Shown: positions 1 through 6,544 of the stretch, one piece after another
How positions within the stretch are numbered: the first letter of the stretch is position 1
Layout of the letters: every line of letters begins with the position of its first letter
Assembly: GCA_027005175.1 (NCBI GenBank)
Contig: JALTMC010000588.1
Location: forward strand, 1-13,523
From: Myxococcales bacterium
GTDB taxonomy: Bacteria > Myxococcota_C > UBA6777
Direction of reading: 5' to 3'
Length of the DNA: 13,523 nt
Notes under the pieces: generated by a model
Told to the model about the DNA's origin: nothing
The model's input: the letters and a program-made list of their open reading frames with translations, nothing else
Database searches by the model: none
Translations under genes and position numbers: made by a program

Positions 1-120
1 GCTCACCGAGTCGTTGTTCTCGAACAAGGAAAGATCGTTCAAAGTGGAACACATGACGAACTTTTAAACCACGACGGTATCTACAAACGACTTGTTGAAA
101 AACAATTCATCTCCCACTGA
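1..120 (+). CDS. ABC transporter ATP-binding protein, C-terminal fragment
   Basis: The frame is open from the window edge to TGA at 118-120 and gives 39 residues. They match the very end of an ABC exporter ATPase (MsbA/ABCB type, fused membrane and nucleotide-binding domains): the segment after the His switch reads AHRVVVLEQGKIVQSGTHDE, followed by LL, a short turn, and GIYKRLVEKQF. The pattern 'RvvVLeqGkIvesGtHdeLl...GiYarL' is a family hallmark. Walker A, signature and Walker B motifs lie outside the window, so substrate and architecture cannot be read; a lipid or peptide exporter is the usual role. The gene converges on the ferrochelatase gene with only 29 bp between stop codons. Its last codons and stop are duplicated immediately downstream. 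Confidence 0.78.
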   Translation, partial: AHRVVVLEQGKIVQSGTHDELLNHDGIYKRLVEKQFISH

Positions 121-144
121 AACCATCCATCTCCCACTGAAACC
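108..144. repeat. 17-bp direct repeat pair, 20-bp period, over the ABC gene stop
   Basis: The sequence catctcccactgaaacc occurs at 108-124 and again at 128-144. The first copy contains the final three sense codons and TGA of the ABC gene; the second fills the 29-bp gap before the stop codon of hemH on the other strand. It looks like a local duplication, by slippage or unequal recombination. Confidence 0.85.
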
Positions 145-149
145 GCTTG

Positions 150-1253
150 TCAGGAAGATGCAAGCTTCGTTTTGGCTTGCGCGACAGGACAACGAACAAG
201 ACAGCTACCTTGTTGACTGCGTTTCGCCGTTTCAAGCCACGAGCCCAGCTCTTCGACAAGAATGTGAGTCAAGTTCTCGACCCACAATGCATCGGTATTA
301 AGACAGGGGATCAGATGGATCTTCTCGCCACCATGTGCTTCAAACTCTACCTGTGCCTCATACCCTATTTCATCGATAGTTTCGAGGCAATCAGCAAGAA
401 ACCCCGGACACGCAATCGCAATATGTTTCTTGCCTTGTTCTGCAAGCTCTTTGACCGTTTCGTCGGTATAGGGGGTGAGCCATGGGTCACGACCAAAGCG
501 CGATTGAAAGGTATGAAGGATCTCATCCTCCTTAAAGCCTTTCAGTTGGGACTTCAAGGCTAGTGTTGTCTCCGCACATTGACAGCAGTAGGGATCGCCT
601 TTTTCCACATAGGCTTCCGGTACACCGTGATACGAAAGGAGGAGTTTTTCAGGGCGTTGTTCAAAACCTTCATACGCCTTTTGAATCACAGACGCCTGAG
701 CCTCAATGTAGCCGGGATGAGCATAATAAGGCTCAACCACCCGCAACGTCGGAACAGAGCGACGCTTCCGTAAGTGAGGAAAGACGGCGTCATAAACAGA
801 GGCTGTGGTTGGACCCGAATACTGCGGATACATCGGAACAAGTAGGATCTTCGTACAACCTGAATCACACAATTGGTCAATGGCGGCTTCGAGAGAAGGA
901 GAGCCATATCGCATCCCAAAGGCCACCTCCACCGAGGGCTCGATCTGCTTGAGCTTTCCCTCAACAAGAGAGGTCAGCTCTTTGGTGATCAACAACAACG
1001 GAGAGCCTTCGTCAGTCCAGATACGTCGGTACAAAGCTGCCGATTTCTTGGGTCGAGTGTTCAAGATCACACCGTTGAGAAGAAACCACCACAGAACACG
1101 GTTGACCTCAATCACTCTTGGATCCCATAAAAACTCCTTAAGGTAGCTACGCAATGCCGGTCCTGTTGGCTCTTCCGGTGTACCCAACTGCGCAATTAAG
1201 ATGCCTATCCGATCGTGAGAGTCACGACAACCAAAGGTTCCTTGTTTCAACAA
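150..1253 (-). CDS. hemH: Ferrochelatase (protoporphyrin IX iron-lyase)
   Basis: This protein of 367 residues should insert ferrous iron into protoporphyrin (or coproporphyrin III, depending on the haem route) as the last or next-to-last step of haem synthesis. The metal-binding histidine lies in LLSYHGVPEAY (His209) and the conserved acidic pair in CLETIDEIG (Glu291, Glu295 region). Other family blocks are AQLGTPEEPT (21-30), QYSGPTTASV (144-153) and QSRFGRDPWLTPYTDETVKEL (from residue 250). The start is TTG: the first two codons are both TTG, preceded by a GAGAGGAGAGA ribosome-binding site; spacing favours the second TTG slightly. The next ATG is far inside the domain. Cysteines cluster as C223, C224, C226 next to the active-site His, with C351 and C355 in the tail, suggesting a possible [2Fe-2S] cluster. 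No transmembrane tail is visible. Identity is secure; the cluster is inference. Confidence 0.95.
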   Translation of the reverse strand: MLKQGTFGCRDSHDRIGILIAQLGTPEEPTGPALRSYLKEFLWDPRVIEVNRVLWWFLLNGVILNTRPKKSAALYRRIWTDEGSPLLLITKELTSLVEGKLKQIEPSVEVAFGMRYGSPSLEAAIDQLCDSGCTKILLVPMYPQYSGPTTASVYDAVFPHLRKRRSVPTLRVVEPYYAHPGYIEAQASVIQKAYEGFEQRPEKLLLSYHGVPEAYVEKGDPYCCQCAETTLALKSQLKGFKEDEILHTFQSRFGRDPWLTPYTDETVKELAEQGKKHIAIACPGFLADCLETIDEIGYEAQVEFEAHGGEKIHLIPCLNTDALWVENLTHILVEELGSWLETAKRSQQGSCLVRCPVAQAKTKLASS

Positions 1254-1317
1254 TCTCTCCTCTCAAAAAGTAGAAAGCTCACCGTGAACAACAGCCAAAC
1301 TCAACACTGCTGAAGCT

Positions 1318-1425
1318 TTTCCAAAAGACTTATCACTTGGCATGTTTGAGCTCCCAATGGGACTGCCCAATGCTCTGTCCAACATGGTCCCATTTCCAAA
1401 AGACCTATCACTTGGCATGTTTGAG
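1318..1425. repeat. 33-bp direct repeat pair with 75-bp offset at a gene 3' end
   Basis: The copies at 1318-1350 and 1393-1425 differ at one position (agactta versus agaccta in the middle). The right copy contains the last five codons and stop of the 160-residue membrane-protein gene read on the minus strand. The left copy is therefore an extra copy of that gene's end, lying about 65 bp upstream of the hemH start. The 42 bp between them do not repeat, but hold two gcccaatg-like words. Confidence 0.9.
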
Positions 1426-1890
1426 ATAGATATAATACCGACCTGCGCCCCGAATCGTCAGTCGAGTTGCCAACGTTCGAGAAGAGCCCTTTTTGTAATG
1501 AAGCACCACACTCACGTTATACGCTCCCTTTGCCAACTTGAGCGTCTGTTTCCGAAAATATCGCTCTCCCCGGTTGGAGATAGGAGCATAATGAAAAAAT
1601 GCCGCTCTTCCCAGGACCCCTTCCTCATCCCTTACCACCGTTGAGACCTTTGTAAGTCGTTGAACATGGGGAACATCCCTGTAGATATAACGTACCTCAA
1701 CACGATGGGGAAACACACGCTGAAAAAATGACGCACCCCACACAGCAAGGACGACAACAGCAAACATCGCAAAAAGACGTGAAGCCTTTTTCCGCCTCTC
1801 GTAACTCCCATCATCAAACACATGAGCACACTCCGAAACGTCCTGCTCTGTTTCTTTGAGAGACGCAAAGTCCTTCTCTTTCTCACCCAT
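1408..1890 (-). CDS. Single-pass membrane protein of unknown function
   Basis: This gene encodes 160 residues with no recognised family. Residues 1-37 are charged and probably cytoplasmic, ending in ERRKKASR. Residues 38-56 (LFAMFAVVVLAVWGASFF and flanks) form one hydrophobic helix. The basic residues before it predict N-terminus in, C-terminus out. The outer part (57-160) is rich in alternating hydrophobic residues, for example AYNVSVVLHY and RYYIYLKHAK, and looks like a small beta-sandwich. The start is ATG with GGAG eight bases upstream. It runs in the same direction as hemH with a 154-bp gap, so co-transcription is possible but not compelling; ddl is divergent. Its final codons are duplicated downstream. 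No catalytic motif is visible and no function is proposed. Confidence 0.7.
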   Translation of the reverse strand: MGEKEKDFASLKETEQDVSECAHVFDDGSYERRKKASRLFAMFAVVVLAVWGASFFQRVFPHRVEVRYIYRDVPHVQRLTKVSTVVRDEEGVLGRAAFFHYAPISNRGERYFRKQTLKLAKGAYNVSVVLHYKKGSSRTLATRLTIRGAGRYYIYLKHAK

Positions 1891-1908
1891 CCATCGTTCT
1901 CCACATTT

Positions 1909-2066
1909 TTGTCAACATTCCGCTCTCTCTGTTAGACTGTTTGTGGGTTTGTCATCCTACAAACCCAAACCACGTCCTTCCAATAACAGGGTTGTTCCAA
2001 GAAGAAAACCCCCGGCACGATATCGAGTCGGGACCACTTGTAGCAACCGATGGTACGAGGTAAAAG
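1909..2066 (+). promoter_or_regulatory. Divergent intergenic region with hairpins, putative ddl leader
   Basis: The region lies between the membrane-protein gene (-) and ddl (+). A weak sigma70-like promoter reads TTGTCA (1909-1914), 18 bp, TAGACT (1933-1938). Downstream are inverted repeats: a nine-pair stem TGGGTTTGT/ACAAACCCA (1944-1952 with 1959-1967, six-base loop), GGGTT/AACCC (about 1989-2011), and CCCGGC/GTCGGG (2011-2016 with 2027-2032) enclosing the palindrome CGATATCG. None is followed by a T-tract, so they are not intrinsic terminators. They could be a structured leader or protein-binding sites. The promoter is unsupported beyond the hexamers. Confidence 0.3.
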
Positions 2067-2135
2067 AGGTGTGTTTCTTAGAGTTCAAATCCCTGGAATA
2101 AAATGCAGAACACAGAACAAGCATAGAGGTTAATC

Positions 2136-3245
2136 ATGAGTAAAAAGCTTCGTATTGGTGTACTGATGGGTGGACGTTCTGCTGAGCATGAGGTGTCTTT
2201 GCGTTCTGCCAAGAATGTAGTGCAGGCATTGAATCCGGAAAAGTACGAGATCACCCTGATCGGCATTGACAAGGAGGGTCGATGGTTTTGGTATCCACAA
2301 TCGATGCTGATGGAGATGTCAAGTGACCCCAAGACTGTCACCTTACCCGAACCCTCACCCGATCAAGCCGTTGCAGTGCTGCCGGGTCACGCCGAAGGAC
2401 AACTTCTACGGCTGACCAGCCCTCCCCAACCTCTCCCAATCGATGTGATGTTTCCTGTGCTGCACGGAACCTTCGCTGAAGATGGAACCATGCAAGGTTT
2501 ACTGGAGATCGCCCGACTCCCCTATGTGGGTGCTGATGTACTCGGTTCTTCCGTAGGAATGGACAAAGATGTTGCCAAGAGATTGTTGCGTGATGCAGGT
2601 ATTCCCAGTGCTCGTTCGGTGACAGTTCATCGCAGCCGACGGTCAGAGATCCGCTTTGATCAGATTGTCGAGACACTGGGTCTGCCCTGCTTTGTGAAAC
2701 CAGCCAATGCAGGCTCGTCTGTCGGAGTCCACAAAGTCACAGATGCAGCGACATTTGAAGCTGCTCTTGATGATGCATTTAAGTATGACATTAAACTCTT
2801 GGTAGAAGAGGCTATTGTAGGTCGTGAACTAGAGTGCTCTGTGTTGGGAAACGAGGTCCCGCAAGCATCGACCTTTGGCGAAGTGATTCCCCAAGCAGAG
2901 TTTTATTCGTATGAAGCAAAATATCTCGATGAATCCGGTGCCCTGCTCGCAATCCCTGCCCAACTTGATGACGAAAAGCGAGGTGAAGGTCAAAAGATTG
3001 CCATTCAAACCTACCAAGCCCTCGGTCTAGAGGGAATGGCCCGTGTCGATATGTTCTTACGTGAATCAGACCAAACCTTCCTCATCAACGAAGTCAACAC
3101 TTTGCCAGGCTTTACTCAAATCAGTATGTATCCCAAACTTTGGGAGGAGAGCGGCCTCTCCTACAGCCTCCTCCTCGATAAACTCATCAACCTGGCTTCT
3201 CAACGTTTCCAACGACAAAACCAGTTATCAACAGACTTCTTTTAG
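2136..3245 (+). CDS. ddl: D-alanine--D-alanine ligase
   Basis: This ATP-grasp enzyme of 369 residues joins two D-alanines in the cytoplasm for the peptidoglycan stem peptide. The N-terminal substrate motif is GGRSAEHEVS (12-21, with Glu17). HGTFAEDGT lies at 110-118. The ATP-grasp lysine region is FVKPANAGSSVGV (186-198). EFYSYEAKY (255-263) is the omega-loop tyrosine segment typical of D-Ala-D-Ala rather than D-Ala-D-lactate ligases. The metal-binding end is RVDMF (Asp305) and INEVNTLPGFTQISMYP (Glu319, Asn321). The length fits the slightly longer DdlA-like type. Start ATG follows AGAGG with six to seven bases of spacing. The gene stands alone rather than inside a mur/fts cluster. The 23 or so residues after the domain end (SQRFQRQNQLSTDFF) are a non-conserved tail. 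Confidence 0.96.
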   Translation: MSKKLRIGVLMGGRSAEHEVSLRSAKNVVQALNPEKYEITLIGIDKEGRWFWYPQSMLMEMSSDPKTVTLPEPSPDQAVAVLPGHAEGQLLRLTSPPQPLPIDVMFPVLHGTFAEDGTMQGLLEIARLPYVGADVLGSSVGMDKDVAKRLLRDAGIPSARSVTVHRSRRSEIRFDQIVETLGLPCFVKPANAGSSVGVHKVTDAATFEAALDDAFKYDIKLLVEEAIVGRELECSVLGNEVPQASTFGEVIPQAEFYSYEAKYLDESGALLAIPAQLDDEKRGEGQKIAIQTYQALGLEGMARVDMFLRESDQTFLINEVNTLPGFTQISMYPKLWEESGLSYSLLLDKLINLASQRFQRQNQLSTDFF

Positions 3246-3555
3246 AGAGAGGAGCTTCTTGTTGAAACACCAATAGCAAGGCTGAACGATTTGAGACTTC
3301 GCACTGATGGGCTTGACCTGTTCGAACCCTGGACCCTGCTACCCGACAAGTGGAACGAATACGTTGGGGGGAAACGTCTCCACAGGGGAGACTGAAGCGA
3401 CTCGCTTTGTTTGCAACCAAACAAATGGAACGAATACGTTGGGGGAGACCTGGAGAGACTCACAGACACAACTTGAAATGCTCAAGTTATGAAATAACCG
3501 CTCCCATCCATCATCGACGCTTGTTACGAGCATCAATCACAGGTTCGGGTTTTTG
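3246..3555. other. Non-coding region between ddl and the zinc-protein gene
   Basis: The 310 bp between two converging genes contain no credible gene. They hold the 30-bp repeat pair listed separately and two good inverted repeats between its copies: GTCTCC/GGAGAC (3376-3381 with 3387-3392) and TTTGTTTG/CAAACAAA (3406-3413 with 3418-3425, loop caac). No T-tract follows either stem, so a standard terminator for ddl is not evident. Open frames crossing this region are short and carry the 25-codon echo of the DNA repeat, and they run antisense into the zinc-protein gene. Confidence 0.6.
3346..3449. repeat. About 30-bp direct repeat pair, 75-bp offset, downstream of ddl
   Basis: The core tggaacgaatacgttggggg occurs at 3351-3370 and 3426-3445. 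With flanks the similarity spans 3346-3374 and 3421-3449 with a few mismatches. The offset is exactly 75 bp, the same as in the unrelated repeat pair at 1318-1425. Two small hairpins sit between the copies. Confidence 0.9.
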
Positions 3556-3732
3556 TTACTTCACAAGACTTTCGATCTTGGTCTTCTTCTTACACTCAGG
3601 ACAATTAAACTTTGCTCCGTCCGAACCCGACATCTCAAATCCATCATCCACATGCGTAAAACAATACACGGATTTACACTCTTTGCATTTGTACGCACCG
3701 GAACCTGAACATTCTTTACATTGCTCTGCCAT
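3556..3732 (-). CDS. Small zinc-binding protein with four Cys/His knuckles
   Basis: This 58-residue protein begins MAEQCKECSGSGAYKCKECK. Metal-binding pairs are C5-x2-C8, C16-x2-C19, C24-x2-H27 and C44-x2-C47, enough for two zinc ions in a zinc-ribbon or AN1/LIM-like cross-brace. The last ten residues are lysine-rich. The ribosome-binding site is a perfect AGGAGG at 3739-3744; it lies six bases before this ATG and three before the adjacent upstream ATG, so the start at 3732 is preferred. The reading frame continues upstream through ten more codons past the ribosome-binding site, which I consider untranslated. The gene is divergent from the kinase, across a 660-bp region. Whether it binds protein, DNA or RNA cannot be told from sequence. 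Confidence 0.8.
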   Translation of the reverse strand: MAEQCKECSGSGAYKCKECKSVYCFTHVDDGFEMSGSDGAKFNCPECKKKTKIESLVK

Positions 3733-3762
3733 CATGAACCTCCTGTTGTGAATCGGCCTCAA

Positions 3763-4040
3763 GAGACCTCATTATTTATCTATCAACTAAACAATGAATA
3801 CGGCATATCTCCTACTAAACTGATATACTTTATCATAAAAACAGTCAATGCCATGAAATAAATGAATATTTATTTCAAATCATGCTCAATTCAATCCATC
3901 GACAGAAATACAAATATCTATTAAAACAAATGGCATTGATACGATTTCAATAGACATACTTATTCCACAATCTAAAAAATAGATCGATACGTCGACTGCA
4001 AAGAGACCATAAAATATGAAGATTCATAGCCCTGGTAAAA
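3763..4040. other. AT-rich intergenic region upstream of the zinc-protein gene
   Basis: The stretch is markedly richer in A and T than its surroundings, with no credible gene. A possible promoter for the zinc-protein gene on the minus strand is TTGACT (3843-3848) with TATATC (3822-3827) after a short 15-bp spacer. Nothing else is recognised before the palindrome and repeat array at its right end. Confidence 0.4.
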
Positions 4041-4041
4041 A

Positions 4042-4063
4042 ATCATGCATGATCATGCATGAT
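4042..4063. repeat. 22-bp perfect palindrome at the array edge
   Basis: The interval reads the same on both strands, built from two atcatgcatgat palindromes sharing a central GATC. It partly overlaps the first, degenerate unit of the 40-bp array; each B-type unit carries the ATGCAT core. It could be a dimeric protein-binding site or cruciform-forming sequence. Confidence 0.85.
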
Positions 4064-4324
4064 AATGGGCTCTACTTCGTCTAAGATTATGCGTTATCAT
4101 TAGCTTGGGCTGTGCTTCGTCTACGATCATGCATTGTGATTAGCTCGGGCTGTACTTCGTCTACGATCATGCATTGTAATTAGCTTGGGCTGTACTTCGT
4201 CTACGATCATGCATTGTAATTAGCTTGGGCTGTGCTTCGTCTACGATTATGCGTTATCATTAGCTTGAGCTGTGCTTCGTCTACGATCATGCATTGTAAT
4301 TAGCTTGGGCTGTGCTTCGTCGGG
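4051..4324. repeat. Tandem array of six 40-bp units plus one degenerate 34-bp unit
   Basis: Units start at 4085, 4125, 4165, 4205, 4245 and 4285, each exactly 40 bp, preceded by a 34-bp degenerate unit at 4051. The shared parts are attagcttgggctgt and cttcgtctac, the latter spaced every 40 bp from 4075 to 4315. The left half of the unit comes in two forms: A, gattatgcgttatc (units 1 and 5), and B, gatcatgcattgta/g (units 2, 3, 4 and 6). The order A-B-B-B-A-B suggests a higher-order 160-bp duplication. There are no unique spacers, so it is not CRISPR. A 40-bp period is not a multiple of three, so it is not a protein repeat. It ends about 75 bp before the kinase start and may act in its regulation, or may be an inert minisatellite. 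Confidence 0.93.
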
Positions 4325-4397
4325 ACTGGACTTCCATCGATGACGGTGGGGTCTACAACGTAATTTGGCAGGTGTGGTGAAGGAGAAAAGAGTATCG

Positions 4398-6494
4398 ATG
4401 AAATCATCGTTTGAACATACACTATTACAAATGGAAAAGGCCGATGAGCAGGCTGGAGCAATCGCAGAAGAGAGAGCAGAAGCGGCTTTAGATGATGGAG
4501 TGGTACGCTCCTTTGACGACGTCAAAGAGTTGTGGACTCCTATACTTTTAGACCCTCGTCCCGATAACTTAAAGCAAACCATGACTTTGCGTAAGAAGTT
4601 GGATGTAGAGGTCCAGGAAGGAGTGCAAGATCTCAGCACAGAAGGTCCAGATGCTTCGTATCTTTCCCCGGGTGTTGTCCTGCCTGAGTTGAATGTGACA
4701 GGAAGCGATGAGTGGGAAGAGATGGAGTCCCCGTTGGCGGAGCTTGCACTCCAACATAAGCTTGCGGAAGGCGGGATGGGTCGGTTGTATGTGGCCGATC
4801 AAGTGTCTCTGAGGCGAGAAGTTGTTGTAAAGATGGCTCTCCCTGGGGAAAATGCAGAAGAGACCTCCGAGCGACTCCTACAAGAGTCCTGGCTCACTGG
4901 CTTACTGGAGCATCCCAATATTGTACCTGTGTATCAGCTTGGTAAGGATCGAAAAGGCCAGCCTATGCTGGTAATGAAGCGGATTGAAGGCCTCCCTTGG
5001 CACGATATCTTGCATGAAAATGCTCAAGCTCCCAACCACCAAGAAGGCCAAAAACCGACTCTGGAGTGGCATATCCAAACATTAATTCAGGCCTGTAATG
5101 CAGTGGAGTTTGCCCACAGCAAAAACATCATCCATCGAGATCTCAAGCCCGAGAATATCATGATCGGTGGTTTTGGAGAGGTATATGTTCTCGACTGGGG
5201 GATTGCAGTGAGTCTGGCAGAGTCGGACCGCGGCAAGATGCCACTGGCACGAGAGGCTCAGGGAGTTGCGGGAACTCCCGCCTATATGGCTCCTGAGATG
5301 GCTCGTGGAAACAGCGAAGCTCTCGGCCCCCAAACCGATGTATATTTGTTGGGTGCGCTGCTCCATGAACTGATCACAGGAGCCCCTCCCCACAGCAAAC
5401 CAACTCTCCTGGAGTCCCTCTTCAGTATCTATCGTTCAGAGCCACAAGAGTATGCTCCTTCCGTCCCCAATTTGTTAGTACAAATTTGTCACAAAGCGAT
5501 GAAGGCTGTTCCCGAAGAACGCTACGAAAGCGTTGCAGCGTTTCGACAGGCACTCCAAAATTATCTCTTGCACCGTGAGTCTCTCAATCTCAGCACTCGG
5601 AGTAAACAAGATCTAAACTCTCTCACAGAGCGTTTGTATGATACCACAACCAAACTGGATGAACAGGAACTCTACAACCAGTTTGGACGCTGCCACTTTG
5701 GGTTGCAGCATGCTCTGGAGATCTGGCCGGAAAACCAGGAAGCCAAGGACTTGCTTTACCAATTGTTGTTGACCATGTTTGAGTATGAGATGCAGCAGGA
5801 GAATACAAAAGCTGCAGCGAGATGGTTGGCTGAGTTTGCAGAACCACAGCCAGAGCTCCGAACACGGTTGAATGAACTTCAAGAATCGCTCGACAAAAAA
5901 CGAGAGCATCTTAAATCACTCGAAACCCTGGCGTACGAAACGGACCTCCGGATTGGCGCAAACGCTCGCAAAGGCATCGCCCTCATCATTGGGGCAATCT
6001 GGGGGATATTTCCCTTGTGCTTATACCTGGCGGAATCGTTGAAATGGTATAAGCCCGATCATACCGACTTCATTGCAATGAATTTGATTTTTGCTGTTGT
6101 GCTCGCGATATCAACCTATCTCGGGCGAAAAAGCTTACTGCGAAACAAAGCCAATCGCCAAGTCATCCAGCTTCTCAGCTTGTTGGTGATTGTGCTTTTG
6201 GTACAACGAATTGTTGTGTTGTCGTTGGAGCTACCCTTTCGCCAAACAGCGGTCCTCGAATTTGTGCTCTTCTTTAAATTCATCGGTCTGTTTGGCATCT
6301 TTTACGATCGCCGTATGTTTTATCCTGCCAGCCTCTATCTACTCGCCCTCAGCAGTGCTCTGTTCTGGCCCGCCTATTTGTTCTTGTATATGGCCACTGC
6401 CCACTTCTTTGGGATGATCACACTTGGTTGGTTGTGGTCTAGTGATGAGTTCCTAAAGAACGAGACTGCCGAAGCCTCTCGTTCGATGGGATGA
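4398..6494 (+). CDS. Membrane-bound Ser/Thr protein kinase (PknB/Hanks type)
   Basis: The protein has 698 residues from the ATG at 4398, which follows AAGGAG at a rather long spacing; a TTG at 4365 would add 11 residues. Residues 1-110 are acidic and of unknown fold. The kinase domain (about 115-390) shows the glycine-rich loop LAEGGMGRLYVA, the ATP lysine in VVVKMAL (Lys145), the catalytic loop IIHRDLKPENIMI (Asp248, Asn253), metal-binding DWG (Asp266) in place of DFG, and YMAPEMA. All key residues are present, so it should be active. Residues 410-490 look TPR-like (FGLQHALEIWPENQEAKDLL), then a short coiled coil. About six hydrophobic helices fill 527-680. The kinase domain is therefore N-terminal and cytoplasmic, with no extracellular sensor domain visible. 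Substrates are unknown. It stands alone and converges on the glycosylase gene. Confidence 0.93.
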   Translation: MKSSFEHTLLQMEKADEQAGAIAEERAEAALDDGVVRSFDDVKELWTPILLDPRPDNLKQTMTLRKKLDVEVQEGVQDLSTEGPDASYLSPGVVLPELNVTGSDEWEEMESPLAELALQHKLAEGGMGRLYVADQVSLRREVVVKMALPGENAEETSERLLQESWLTGLLEHPNIVPVYQLGKDRKGQPMLVMKRIEGLPWHDILHENAQAPNHQEGQKPTLEWHIQTLIQACNAVEFAHSKNIIHRDLKPENIMIGGFGEVYVLDWGIAVSLAESDRGKMPLAREAQGVAGTPAYMAPEMARGNSEALGPQTDVYLLGALLHELITGAPPHSKPTLLESLFSIYRSEPQEYAPSVPNLLVQICHKAMKAVPEERYESVAAFRQALQNYLLHRESLNLSTRSKQDLNSLTERLYDTTTKLDEQELYNQFGRCHFGLQHALEIWPENQEAKDLLYQLLLTMFEYEMQQENTKAAARWLAEFAEPQPELRTRLNELQESLDKKREHLKSLETLAYETDLRIGANARKGIALIIGAIWGIFPLCLYLAESLKWYKPDHTDFIAMNLIFAVVLAISTYLGRKSLLRNKANRQVIQLLSLLVIVLLVQRIVVLSLELPFRQTAVLEFVLFFKFIGLFGIFYDRRMFYPASLYLLALSSALFWPAYLFLYMATAHFFGMITLGWLWSSDEFLKNETAEASRSMG

Positions 6495-6496
6495 AC

Positions 6497-6533
6497 AACA
6501 CCCACGGTGGGATCAGGGTTTCACGTGTTTTTT
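6497..6533 (+). terminator. Possible terminator after the kinase gene
   Basis: Just past the kinase stop, AACAC (6497-6501) can pair with GTGTT (6525-6529), with CCCA/TGGG inside, followed by a run of six T at 6528-6533. The stem is interrupted and weak. It sits in the 50-bp gap between converging genes, which is the expected place. Confidence 0.3.
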
Positions 6534-6544
6534 GGTTCTTTGGG

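Noticed and set aside
2086-2100. tRNA T-arm-like gagttcaaatccctgg before ddl
   Set aside because: The would-be T stem does not pair and no acceptor, D or anticodon arm can be built upstream.
3225-3233. DnaA-box-like TTATCAACA, and TTATTCCACA near 3960, as evidence of an origin near the array
   Set aside because: The first is one mismatch off and inside ddl, the second has an extra base; no cluster of boxes or replication gene is present.
3225-3480. Integron attC or transposon ends around the 30-bp repeats
   Set aside because: The GTTGGGG words do not fit the attC core, the repeats are direct rather than inverted, and no recombinase gene is present.
3350-3751. Plus-strand open frame of 133 codons with an internal 25-residue repeat
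   Set aside because: Its repeat is only the in-frame image of the 75-bp-offset DNA repeat, and its second half is antisense to the well-supported zinc-protein gene.
4051-4324. CRISPR array
   Set aside because: The whole 40-bp period repeats with no unique spacers, and no cas genes are present.
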